A stretch of DNA of 64,000 bases from Nocardiopsis sp. ATB16-24 (lineage in GTDB: Bacteria; Actinomycetota; Actinomycetes; Streptosporangiales; Streptosporangiaceae), in assembly GCF_030271535.1 (NCBI RefSeq), contig NZ_JASCXJ010000014.1, positions 62,001 to 126,000 on the forward strand, written 5' to 3'. The number at the start of each line of letters is the position of its first letter. Positions within the stretch are counted from its first letter, which is position 1. Below the pieces are notes generated by a model. It had not been told where the DNA came from and did not search any database. It worked only from the letters and a program-made list of their open reading frames with translations. The position numbers were made by a program, and so were the translations under genes. Of this stretch, positions 28,540-36,231 are shown piece after piece.

Positions 28540-28733
28540 GCGGGATCGCCTTCCGACCCTCATGTGAACTTGGGAAGCCGCTGAAGGCGATGCTGAGTCC
28601 GGCCGGCACCGTGTCACCGGATGCGGCGGAGCGGACGGCATGGCTGCTCCTGCCAGCGGAGTTCGAGGACGACTTCTATAGGCAGCAGGCCGGGTCAACA
28701 GAAGACGAAGCGTTGGTTCCTCGCCTCCAATGA
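28536..28733 (+). CDS. Possible small coupled ORF of unknown function
   Basis: 65 codons starting at a GTG that overlaps the upstream stop (GTGTGAGC). Encoded sequence includes AERTAWLLLPAEFEDDFYRQ. Codon use is unremarkable. It ends at the edge of the IS110 remnant, so it may be truncated. Weak support. Confidence 0.3.
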   Translation: MSGIAFRPSCELGKPLKAMLSPAGTVSPDAAERTAWLLLPAEFEDDFYRQQAGSTEDEALVPRLQ

Positions 28734-29130
28734 ATCGGAGCGAGACAGCCATTTTCGTGGCCTGAACCGGCTCATGCAGTCGGGTGGTATCGAGGCGGAG
28801 CCCGGCGTGCTGGGACGCTTTGTCGCGCCCGCCACGCGCGGCGATCTGTTCGCGCACCGGTGCGGGTGCGGTGGCCAGTGCGTTCTGCAGCTGAGTGTGC
28901 CTTCACCGCGTAGTTGTGCGCCAGAGAGAGCAGTCTGATTGATTCGACGGCGCCGTTCGTGCTCTTGGACCTGGTGGTGGCTTCTCCAGACAGCACCTTG
29001 CGTGCGGCTGCTTCGGCATCGATCACATCGTCCTTGCCCCTACGGACTCTGGTGTGGGGATGGTGTGTGTTGACCTCGACCACGTCGTCACCGGCGTCGA
29101 GCAAGAACCGGGGCCGACCGGGATGGCCAG
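28717..29130 (-). pseudogene. IS110-family transposase remnant
   Basis: Two frames on the minus strand together match the N-terminal half of an IS110 transposase: GDDVVEVNTHHPHTRVRRGK and DDVIDAEAAARKVLSGEAT in one, then VREQIAARGGRDKA and LHEPVQATKMA in the other, with the shift near 28850. The start and the C-terminal serine-containing domain are missing. It abuts the stop of the restriction-enzyme gene. Confidence 0.7.
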
Positions 29131-29137
29131 ACCGGCC

Positions 29138-29887
29138 CTACTTGTGCCCGTGACCACCGTCGCGGAGCAGCCGCTTCGCGGTTCTGTTCACCACGCGCAC
29201 TGGGTAACCCCCCGCGAAGTCGAACGCGAACAGGGCGGCACCGCGTTGGTCGGCGTACTCGACGGCGGCGTCCGTGTAACGCGAGGAGGTGAAGAACACG
29301 GCCACGTCACCGACCCGGGCCGCGCCGACCAGCTGTTGCACCTCAGGACGCCCAACGCCTTTGGAGGCGTAACGTTTGACCTGCACGGAGATACCTGAGG
29401 CGGTAACATCGATCCCCGCGTCACTTGACGGAGGCGTGGCCCGGACGCTCCGGAAACCCTGGCTCCGCAGCCACTTCGCCACGAATGTCTCGGCCTCCGT
29501 GGGCGTGTGGATCCGCGTCCGTGCGCGCTCCCGCGCCTCCTGTTTCCTCTCCCGCGCGGCTGCGGCCTCCTCGTCCATCACACGCGCCAGCCAGCCCTTG
29601 GGCTGGGCTGCGGCCGTATCCTGGCCCTTTTTCGCCCGCCTGCGCCTGCGCAGAGCGGCGAGCGCCCAGTACAACAGCAGGCCGCCCACGGCAGACGGCC
29701 CGAGAGCGTCGATGAGAGCGGGCTCCTCGGAGTGGTATTCCACGAACAGGGTGGTGGAGAACGCCACCGAGACCAGGACGAAGACCACCGTGGATCGTTC
29801 TGGCCTGGTCCGGATCGCTGGCGAGCTCGCCTCGCCATTCGAAGACGACGCGGGGGATGGGGGGGAGGGGGATGGTTCTGGAGTCAC
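29138..29887 (-). CDS. Membrane-tethered Mrr-type restriction endonuclease
   Basis: GTG start at 29887 with GGAGG nine bases upstream; 249 residues. Proline/serine-rich N terminus, two hydrophobic helices at about 33-49 and 62-77 followed by a basic RRRRRAKKG stop-transfer, a charged Arg/Glu coiled stretch (AAAARERKQEARERART), then a C-terminal PD-(D/E)xK domain of the Mrr_cat type with SDAGIDVTA and SVQVKRY as catalytic D and QxK. Family members cut foreign or modified DNA; the membrane anchor suggests action on incoming DNA. There is no methyltransferase next to it, so a type IV-like or self-restrained enzyme is more likely than classical restriction-modification. Confidence 0.8.
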   Translation of the reverse strand: MTPEPSPSPPSPASSSNGEASSPAIRTRPERSTVVFVLVSVAFSTTLFVEYHSEEPALIDALGPSAVGGLLLYWALAALRRRRRAKKGQDTAAAQPKGWLARVMDEEAAAARERKQEARERARTRIHTPTEAETFVAKWLRSQGFRSVRATPPSSDAGIDVTASGISVQVKRYASKGVGRPEVQQLVGAARVGDVAVFFTSSRYTDAAVEYADQRGAALFAFDFAGGYPVRVVNRTAKRLLRDGGHGHK

Positions 29888-30045
29888 TCTGTGTCCTCCG
29901 CTGCCGAGGATGCCGGCTCTTTGCAGCAAACCAAGAAGAGATCAAACAAGGAAAAATTGAGCATATAGGACGTATCTTGACCGCGCCCGGAAGCGGCCAC
30001 TGCCGGGTTCGCCATAGGGCGACCGACCCCTTGTTCGTCCTGCTC

Positions 30046-30186
30046 ATGCCCCCGAATCTGCGCAAGGGCAAGAAGTGGGCCGACCACCGCCGCATCGGTG
30101 CCGGGGTGCGCATCCGGGAAACGGTGCCGACCGTCGCGGCGTGGCTGGCCAAGTGGTTGGCGGGCAAACCGGACCTGGCCCAGAAG
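30046..30186 (+). pseudogene. Integrase fragment
   Basis: Encodes RRIGAGVRIRETVPTVAAWL and AKWLAGKPDLAQK, which aligns with residues about 113-150 of the integrase at 22883. Nothing of the catalytic domain remains. It is evidence for a second, lost recombinase gene in the att2-att3 segment. Confidence 0.75.
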
Positions 30187-30270
30187 TGTTTTGTACCGGG
30201 TCTGCTGGAGACTGCAGCGCGTGCCGGGATCGCCTCCCGTCACTCGGGTGAGTGGTGAGTGCGTCGAGTC

Positions 30271-30309
30271 ATGACCGGCTTGTCATGGAACCTATGACTG
30301 GTCGGTCAT
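30271..30309. promoter_or_regulatory. Tandem 16-bp palindromic operators of the 30405 operon
   Basis: ATGACCGGCTTGTCAT (30271-30286) and ATGACTGGTCGGTCAT (30294-30309), first bases 23 bp apart. The same palindrome with the same pitch occurs in front of the regulator gene (37707-37745). Probably bound by the XRE-type regulator encoded at 36225-37628. Confidence 0.7.
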
Positions 30310-30404
30310 GGCCTCCCGCACGTGCCCTGGCCACAGTGGGCGCATGGACGGATTCGAGGAAGAAACCCGCGCCCTGACGCGGCCCCGTTTGGGCGGGTGC
30401 ACCG

Positions 30405-31097
30405 ATGGCCGCTGACCTGCTGACCCAACGGATGGACGCTGGCCACTGGGGGCTCAAGGCCGCCCGGCTGAGCGAGGTCGCCGAACTCGGGATCCCGGTG
30501 CCGCCCGCGTTGTGCCTTCGGGCCGAGGACCTGGTACGAACGACCGCCGAGGCGGTGAACGCGGCCAAGACCTGGCTCCGCCTGTACCGACCCCGCCGCG
30601 TGGTGCTCCGGACCAGCGCGCACGAGGACTTGGTGAAAAGCGCACAGGCCGGCCGTACCGTCTCCCTATTGAACTGCCCTCCCGACGCTTCGGCGCTGTT
30701 GCGCACGATCGACCAGGATCTCCTCACCGCTGAGAACCTTGGGGGCGGCAGCGGGGCCTGCGTCATGGTTCAAGAACAAGTCCAAGCCCCCCTCTACGGC
30801 GTGGCCTTCTACGAGGACGGCCACTTGGTGTTGGAAGCCACCCGTTACGCCGACGGCATCACCGCCGGGAATCCGCCCCGAACACGTGTCCAGGTAGAGA
30901 AGGACCGCTTCCACATCACCACCCAGGAGCCGCCCATCCCGGGACTGCTGCTGACCCGTCGTCTGCATCAGGCCTGCCGCCTCCTGCACAAGCACTTCGG
31001 CTTCGGAGTCGACATGGAGTGGGCGTGGACCGGCGCTGCGGTCGTCGTGATCCAGGTTCGCCCGATCACCAGGAGCCTCTTGGAGCGCGCGGCATGA
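30405..31097 (+). CDS. PEP/pyruvate-binding (PPDK N-terminal-like) domain protein
   Basis: 230 residues. Opens with LKAARLSEVAELGIPVPPAL, the start of the PEP synthase/pyruvate phosphate dikinase ATP-grasp domain, and ends with the family hallmark VVIQVRPIT. The short length (the family domain is about 320-350 residues) means that parts of the ATP-grasp fold are missing or reduced. In full-size relatives the domain transfers phosphate from ATP to a swivelling histidine domain; no such domain is seen here. First gene of the seven-gene operon; its stop overlaps the next start (ATGA), and the next protein may complement it. Confidence 0.78.
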   Translation: MAADLLTQRMDAGHWGLKAARLSEVAELGIPVPPALCLRAEDLVRTTAEAVNAAKTWLRLYRPRRVVLRTSAHEDLVKSAQAGRTVSLLNCPPDASALLRTIDQDLLTAENLGGGSGACVMVQEQVQAPLYGVAFYEDGHLVLEATRYADGITAGNPPRTRVQVEKDRFHITTQEPPIPGLLLTRRLHQACRLLHKHFGFGVDMEWAWTGAAVVVIQVRPITRSLLERAA

Positions 31098-31993
31098 GCA
31101 CGATGAGCAAGCTCGATACCGTGACAGCCCTGCGGAACCACGGGCTGCTGCGCATGCCCGTCCAGGTCTACCGCCGTCCGGGGCGGGTGACAGCCCGAAT
31201 GGTCCGTAACAGCGTGGGAAACGGTGAGATCCTCGTCGTTCGGACCGGATCTCAGGCCGAGGAACGAAACCTGCCTCGTCTGGTCGGTGCGGACGCCGAG
31301 ACCACGGCGGCGTGGATCAATGGACTTCCGCCATCGTTGTCAGCGTTGGTCCAGCCTTACGACCAAGTGGTGTTCTCTGTCGAAGTGGCCGTCTACGACG
31401 GTCTGGAAGTAGCCGAGATCATCCCCGGTATCTGGGAGCTGGACAATCAGCTCCCACCGGTGGTGGCCTGTGTCCAGGGTGATCGCGTCGACCTCACTGC
31501 CCTTGACATCGGAACCGGTCGGACGGCGAGGTTCCATGACCTCGCCCGTGGCCACTACGAGAGTCCCGCTCAGGCGGACGACTGGCAGGTCACCACGGTT
31601 GTGGAGTGGATCCGCAGTCGCCGCCGTGACCTGACCGCTCTGCGCCGGGACCTCGGTCATCCGTTCGGACTCAAGCTGCACTACTCCACCCGCTTCGGGC
31701 TTTCCCCACAGAACATCCGCAGCACAGTGCCACATCGCGAGGCCTGGACAGGGAATCAGGACTCATCCCACCTCGCAGCCACGGTCCTGGCCTCCACGAA
31801 CGAACCGATCCCCAGCGGTCCGTTGCTGCTCGACGTGTCCATCGCACGCGAGCAGCACGCTCAACTCACCCGCTTTCTCAGCCGCCTGAGTAAGGCGGGG
31901 ACCAGCGAGGTCTACCTGCGTTCCGGATTGCTCTCCCATCTGGCCATCAATCTTCGCGAGGTCGGAATCACCGTCAGGAGTGCCCATGGGTGA
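31094..31993 (+). CDS. Hypothetical protein, partner of the PEP-binding protein
   Basis: 299 residues from ATG 31094 (ATGA overlap). Sequence begins MSTMSKLDTVTALRNHGLL and contains ILVVRTGSQAEERNLPRL, VVFSVEVAVYDGLEVAEIIP and a C-terminal LLLDVSIAREQHAQL region. No family recognised. The pattern of an early VRTGS and a later EIIPGIWELDNQ recalls parts of ATP-grasp/PEP-synthase-like proteins, so the two genes could be halves of a split enzyme, but this is a guess. Cytosolic; overlaps the next gene by eight bases. Confidence 0.6.
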   Translation: MSTMSKLDTVTALRNHGLLRMPVQVYRRPGRVTARMVRNSVGNGEILVVRTGSQAEERNLPRLVGADAETTAAWINGLPPSLSALVQPYDQVVFSVEVAVYDGLEVAEIIPGIWELDNQLPPVVACVQGDRVDLTALDIGTGRTARFHDLARGHYESPAQADDWQVTTVVEWIRSRRRDLTALRRDLGHPFGLKLHYSTRFGLSPQNIRSTVPHREAWTGNQDSSHLAATVLASTNEPIPSGPLLLDVSIAREQHAQLTRFLSRLSKAGTSEVYLRSGLLSHLAINLREVGITVRSAHG

Positions 31994-32645
31994 CTTCTGG
32001 GTGGTCGAGGGTATCGACGGGGCGGGCAAAAGCCATCTTCTGTCCCGCCTCACCGATAGCACCCGCGAAGCGGTCGTTCTCCGTAAGGACGCCCTTCCCA
32101 CGTCAGGCAGCCCCTGGGCGGACAGGCGACTGTCAGCGATGCACCGCCTCACCTGGGGGTACGACCACGCCGAGCCCGTGTGGCACTACCCGGCCCGCTA
32201 CTGGCTGCACACCCTCGCCGCCTGGTACGAGCTGTTCCACCACGTCCATGTAGCGCCCGCCCTCTCCCACGGCTATCCCGTGGTGGTCGACGGCTGGTAC
32301 TTCAAACACCAGGCCCGGATGGCGCTCTCCGGGGATGAGCAACTGGAAGACCTGGCCGCGCAGGTGTTCTCGGCTGTTCCGCAACCCGACCACGTCATCA
32401 GGTTGTCCACCCCCGCGCACCTGGCAGCGGCCCGCCGCAACGGAAACTCCAAACCTTCCGAGCACGGAGCCTTCCTCTCGGGCGAGACCACCATGTCCGT
32501 ACGGAGCTTCACCGACTACCAGACCCGCACCAGCCAGGCCTTGAACTCACTCCTCGTCGCCCACCCGGCTCCCATCCACACCATGGACAGCACCTCCGAC
32601 GCCGAGTTCCTCCTGTCCCTTCTCCGTAAGAAAGCCGCGACATGA
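31986..32645 (+). CDS. Thymidylate kinase-like P-loop nucleotide kinase
   Basis: 219 residues from ATG 31986, preceded by CAGGAG. P-loop EGIDGAGKS at residues about 8-16 is the thymidylate kinase form. A DGWYFKHQARM segment corresponds to the DR(Y/F)-type substrate region, although the usual DRY is altered to DGWY. The protein probably phosphorylates a nucleotide or nucleotide-like molecule; the changed motif argues for a non-standard substrate rather than dTMP. Tightly packed in the operon (ATGA with the next gene). Confidence 0.8.
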   Translation: MGDFWVVEGIDGAGKSHLLSRLTDSTREAVVLRKDALPTSGSPWADRRLSAMHRLTWGYDHAEPVWHYPARYWLHTLAAWYELFHHVHVAPALSHGYPVVVDGWYFKHQARMALSGDEQLEDLAAQVFSAVPQPDHVIRLSTPAHLAAARRNGNSKPSEHGAFLSGETTMSVRSFTDYQTRTSQALNSLLVAHPAPIHTMDSTSDAEFLLSLLRKKAAT

Positions 32646-33661
32646 GCCCTACCGCGTCCACGGTGGTTCCGGCCGGCCACACGATGGGGGAGCGGCTGGC
32701 CGACTACGTTCTCCCCAAGGTTCCGGTCGACCTGCTCACCGCCACCAACGGCCGGGCCTGGGTCTACCCCAACCGCTCCCTGTCCTTCCTCCTCGGCGGG
32801 GACAAACGCGAAGGGAAAAAGTTCAATTGGCGCCGCCCCTACTTCACCGTCGCCGACCAGGTCCTGCACTGCGTGGTCCCGCCAGGTCGCGACTATGCCC
32901 ACCACTACACCCAGCTCATCCGCGCGGCCTGCACACTCCTCGGGCTCCCCTCCGACGTCACCACAGAATTCCCGACACCGGGGCAAGGACTGGAGTTCAT
33001 GAACCACTGGCTCCCCGCACGCCTGCCCGTCAACGACCGAATGATCCTCGGCTACGTCGAATCCCTCTTCCGTGACCGCAGCACCCACTGGACCCACCAG
33101 CCCGGATTCGGCTGGCGCATCGCCCGTATAGGCAATGCCACCGTCCTCCTCCTGGGGTGTGAGTTCAGTTTCTGGGGCGATCTCGCCGGAGACCTGGTCA
33201 CCGCTCTGGCCGCACGCGGCCACACCGGGGGAGTGGTCTACGTCGGTAAACTCGGCGGACTCCAAGCGGACATGGCACCCAACACCCTCGTCGTCACCGG
33301 TACCACCACCCGCATCGGGGACCGCGACCTCACCTGGAACAGCACCCTGGACCTTTCCCAGGCACCCGCCACCCTCCGCTCCGGCGTACGACACGCCACC
33401 GTCCCCAGCGTGCTGGACGAAACCCACGCCTGGTTCGAGGCCAACAGGGCGGACTTCGACGTCGTGGACCCCGAGATCGGTCACATGGCCCGCGCCGCCA
33501 CCACCGCCGGCGTGCCCTTCGACTACCTGCACGTCGTCACCGACAACCTGTGCGGCACCTACGAACACGGCCTCTACGGTGAGCGCGCCGCTCCCGTGGC
33601 CGCCGCCCGCCGCCGTTGCCTGCACGACATCGAGACCATCCTGCACCGGAGCCTGACATGA
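32642..33661 (+). CDS. Nucleoside phosphorylase-superfamily protein
   Basis: 339 residues. The C-terminal two thirds follow the PNP/UDP-phosphorylase fold: GGVVYVGKLGGLQ, NTLVVTGTTT, DVVDPEIGHMARAA (family Glu/Met ribose-binding position) and FDYLHVVTDNLCG (the Asp before Asn that contacts the base). The first 100 residues are an addition with a GDKREGKKFNWRRPYF motif. Such domains cleave N-glycosidic bonds of nucleosides or nucleotides, and the superfamily also serves as effector in some anti-phage systems. In this operon it stands beside a nucleotide kinase and a HIT protein, pointing to nucleotide or modified-nucleotide handling. Confidence 0.75.
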   Translation: MSPTASTVVPAGHTMGERLADYVLPKVPVDLLTATNGRAWVYPNRSLSFLLGGDKREGKKFNWRRPYFTVADQVLHCVVPPGRDYAHHYTQLIRAACTLLGLPSDVTTEFPTPGQGLEFMNHWLPARLPVNDRMILGYVESLFRDRSTHWTHQPGFGWRIARIGNATVLLLGCEFSFWGDLAGDLVTALAARGHTGGVVYVGKLGGLQADMAPNTLVVTGTTTRIGDRDLTWNSTLDLSQAPATLRSGVRHATVPSVLDETHAWFEANRADFDVVDPEIGHMARAATTAGVPFDYLHVVTDNLCGTYEHGLYGERAAPVAAARRRCLHDIETILHRSLT

Positions 33662-34590
33662 CCATCACCGGATCCGTCACCGTCCTCGGCCTCGACTGGA
33701 GCACGCCGGACACACCGCGCCTGCGCACCACCGACCCCGCCACACCTGACGGCAGTCTGCTCCATCCCCTTCTGGGAGAGCACACCTTCCGTGTGGACGG
33801 CGACGAGCGCCACTGCGTCGGCTGGTTCGATCTCACCGGCCCTGAAGGAAAGCATGTGCGCTGCCGCGCTGACGAGATCGTCACCAGGGGGAGGCAGTGC
33901 CGCCGCTGCCAGTACAGGGAAGGATTCATCGCAGCCCACCAGGCCCATCACAACCCGCGGGCGCTGCCGGACAACATCCGCCACTACCTTCAACAGCCGC
34001 ACTGGCTCTACCTCGATGTCTTCGCCAAAGGAACGACGAAGGTCGGCACCGCCGCCGAAACCCGCCGACGCAGCCGCCTGGCCGAACAGGGGCCTGTCGC
34101 TGCCCTCTACATCGCGCGCACCGCCGACGGCATCGCCGTCCGTTCCCTGGAAGCCGCTGTCTCCCGGTACCTCGGCCTACCCCAGCAGGTCCCGACCCGT
34201 CGCAAGGTCCTCGGCCTCCAAAGCCAGGTGGACACCGCCGCTCTCACGAGTGGGCTCACCGAACTCGCCGCCGAGGCCACCACCTACCTGGAGAAGATCA
34301 CCGCGGACCAACCGAGCACCGAGGTGTTCTCCGACCCGGAATTGTGGGTCCGCCCCACGTGCGCCGCGACCGTCTTCGAGGCGGCCCCGGTCCTGGCCTA
34401 CCCCGCCGACCTCACCGAGGGCATCCATCACCTGTGTGTCACCGGAGCCAGTGGACCCGTCGCCCTGTTCACCAACGAATCCGCTCCCGGTGCGGCCCTC
34501 TACTGTGCCGACCTCACCGCACTCGTCGGCCGCCGTCTCGTTCCAGCGGCTCCCGAGGACGTACCCACCAGCACCCCGACCCTGTTCTGA
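33658..34590 (+). CDS. DUF2797-family protein with zinc-ribbon and GIY-YIG-like core
   Basis: 310 residues. Four cysteines in HCVGW, VRCRADEI and RQCRRCQYREG form a probable zinc ribbon. The following LYLDVFAKGTTKVGTA and LAEQGPVAALYIARTADG match DUF2797; this part resembles a GIY-YIG nuclease fold, in which KVGT stands at the second motif. It could bind or cut nucleic acid. The rest is helical with no further motif. Fifth gene, ATGA overlap upstream. Confidence 0.75.
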   Translation: MTITGSVTVLGLDWSTPDTPRLRTTDPATPDGSLLHPLLGEHTFRVDGDERHCVGWFDLTGPEGKHVRCRADEIVTRGRQCRRCQYREGFIAAHQAHHNPRALPDNIRHYLQQPHWLYLDVFAKGTTKVGTAAETRRRSRLAEQGPVAALYIARTADGIAVRSLEAAVSRYLGLPQQVPTRRKVLGLQSQVDTAALTSGLTELAAEATTYLEKITADQPSTEVFSDPELWVRPTCAATVFEAAPVLAYPADLTEGIHHLCVTGASGPVALFTNESAPGAALYCADLTALVGRRLVPAAPEDVPTSTPTLF

Positions 34591-34621
34591 ACCCACCTCC
34601 TGCTCACGAAACGGAAGACCC

Positions 34622-35293
34622 GTGGACGACACCCTGCGCGAGATCTGCACCTTCTGCTGCGAAGTCGAAGGCGGCGACGACTCCAACCTCTTCTACGACC
34701 TGGGTCTGGCACACGACCGCTCCGACTACGTGCTCCACGAGACCGACCACTTCGTCGTCATCCCCTGCATCGGCGCCCTGACCGACTGGTACCTGCTCAT
34801 CGTCTCCAAACGCCACACCTTGTCCGTGGGCTGGCTCGACGACGCCGAACGCGCCGACCTGCGCACCCTTATCCCGCAGGTCACCGACCTCGTCCGAGGG
34901 CACAGCGGCCTGAACAGCCTCGTCTTCGAACACGGCAGCTTCGACTTCCGCGACAAGGGCGGCGCCTGCTACGACCACACCCACATCCACGTCGTGGCCA
35001 CCGACCGCGATCCCCACGCCTTCCTCGACCAGATCCCCGCACCCGTCACCATGCACCCCTGCTCGGACTGGATCGATGCCGCCCGACACCTGGTGGAGGA
35101 CCGACAGCGCTCCTACCTCGCCCTGGGCACACCCGGGCAGGACTGGATCGGCACCGCCACCGGTGCACCCTCGCAGTTCTTCCGCCGCTGCCTGGCCTCC
35201 TGGATGGGCGCCGAGGAAGGCGAATGGGACTGGCTCACCTTCCCTCAGGCCGATCGGGTCCAACGCATGAGCAGCCTTCTCACCGCGGGATGA
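34622..35293 (+). CDS. HIT-family nucleotide hydrolase/transferase
   Basis: GTG start at 34622 with GGAAG upstream; the longer frame to 33791 is a shadow of the DUF2797 gene. 223 residues. The histidine triad HTHIHVV follows GGACYD; CTFC near residue 10 and SNLFYDLG at the N terminus are typical of HIT proteins. It would hydrolyse or transfer nucleotidyl groups from dinucleotides or nucleotide phosphoramidates. The C-terminal 70 residues (FFRRCLASWMGAEEGEWDW) are an extra segment. Its partnership with kinase, phosphorylase and DUF2797 in one transcript is the notable feature. Confidence 0.85.
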   Translation: MDDTLREICTFCCEVEGGDDSNLFYDLGLAHDRSDYVLHETDHFVVIPCIGALTDWYLLIVSKRHTLSVGWLDDAERADLRTLIPQVTDLVRGHSGLNSLVFEHGSFDFRDKGGACYDHTHIHVVATDRDPHAFLDQIPAPVTMHPCSDWIDAARHLVEDRQRSYLALGTPGQDWIGTATGAPSQFFRRCLASWMGAEEGEWDWLTFPQADRVQRMSSLLTAG

Positions 35294-36231
35294 CCCACTT
35301 CCCGCTGACGAAGGCGGAACCGGTGCCCCGGCGTAGGCTGGGGCGCGTGGTTCACACCGAGGACTTCGTGCGGCGCGCGGCCCGCGCCGTCCACACCGCC
35401 GCCGCCACCATGGGCCTCGCCCCCCACCAGGAACCCGAACTGATCCGGGCAGGGGAGCGAGCCGTGTTCCGACTCAGGGGCAAGGTGATCGCCCGCGTCG
35501 AGCGCTCCGCCGACCGATCCCACGAGGCCGACCGAGAGGTGCGCGCCGCCCGCTGGCTCGCCGCCCAGGGGATACCGGTGAGCCGCCCCCTCCCCGGTGA
35601 ACAGCCCGTCCCGGCCGAGGACACCGTCGTCACCCTCTGGGAGGCCGTGGACGGGGAGTGGACCGTCCCCCGGGAACTGGCCGTGCTCCTGCGCTCCCTG
35701 CACCGACTCACCCCGCCCCCCGACCTGGACCTGCCCGACCTCGATCCCTTCGACCGGATCCGCGAGCGCATCGACACCGCGCCCCGGCTCACCGAGCCCC
35801 AGCGCGACCAGCTGCACCGGGCCCACCGTGACCTGGCCCGACGCCTTCCCACGGTGCGTCCGGTCCTGGGACGACACGTCATCCACGGAGACGCCAACAT
35901 CGGCAACGTACTGGCCACCGACCATGGGGTGGTGCTCTTCGACCTGGACGGCATCTGCTGGGGGCCGCCCGAATGGGACCTGGTGCTGACCGCCCTGTAC
36001 CGGGACCTGGGCTGGCACACCGACACTGAGTACGCCGACTTCTGCGACGCCTACGGATTCGACGTCACCGGTTGGAACGGCTACCCGCTCTACAAGGCGG
36101 TCCGCGAGCTGCGCATGACCACCTGGCTCGCGCAGAAGGGCGGTGAGAGCCCCCAGATCGATGCCGAGATCGACCGGCGCGTCACCGACCTTGGCGACCC
36201 TGAACGTCCCAGATTCTGGCAGCCCTACTGA
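35290..36231 (+). CDS. APH-fold phosphotransferase, last gene of the operon
   Basis: 313 residues from ATG 35290 (ATGA overlap). Catalytic loop HGDANIGNVL and metal-binding LFDLDGICWG define the aminoglycoside/choline kinase fold; N-terminal lobe around LRGKVIARVERS. The substrate is unknown. Its last seven bases overlap, tail to tail, the end of the regulator gene on the other strand, so mRNA from either gene is partly antisense to the other. No resistance function is implied. Confidence 0.87.
   Translation: MTHFPLTKAEPVPRRRLGRVVHTEDFVRRAARAVHTAAATMGLAPHQEPELIRAGERAVFRLRGKVIARVERSADRSHEADREVRAARWLAAQGIPVSRPLPGEQPVPAEDTVVTLWEAVDGEWTVPRELAVLLRSLHRLTPPPDLDLPDLDPFDRIRERIDTAPRLTEPQRDQLHRAHRDLARRLPTVRPVLGRHVIHGDANIGNVLATDHGVVLFDLDGICWGPPEWDLVLTALYRDLGWHTDTEYADFCDAYGFDVTGWNGYPLYKAVRELRMTTWLAQKGGESPQIDAEIDRRVTDLGDPERPRFWQPY

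Noticed and set aside
33791-34621. N-terminal extension of the HIT protein frame
   Set aside because: It overlaps the DUF2797 gene in another phase; the GTG at 34622 has a ribosome site and gives the normal HIT length.
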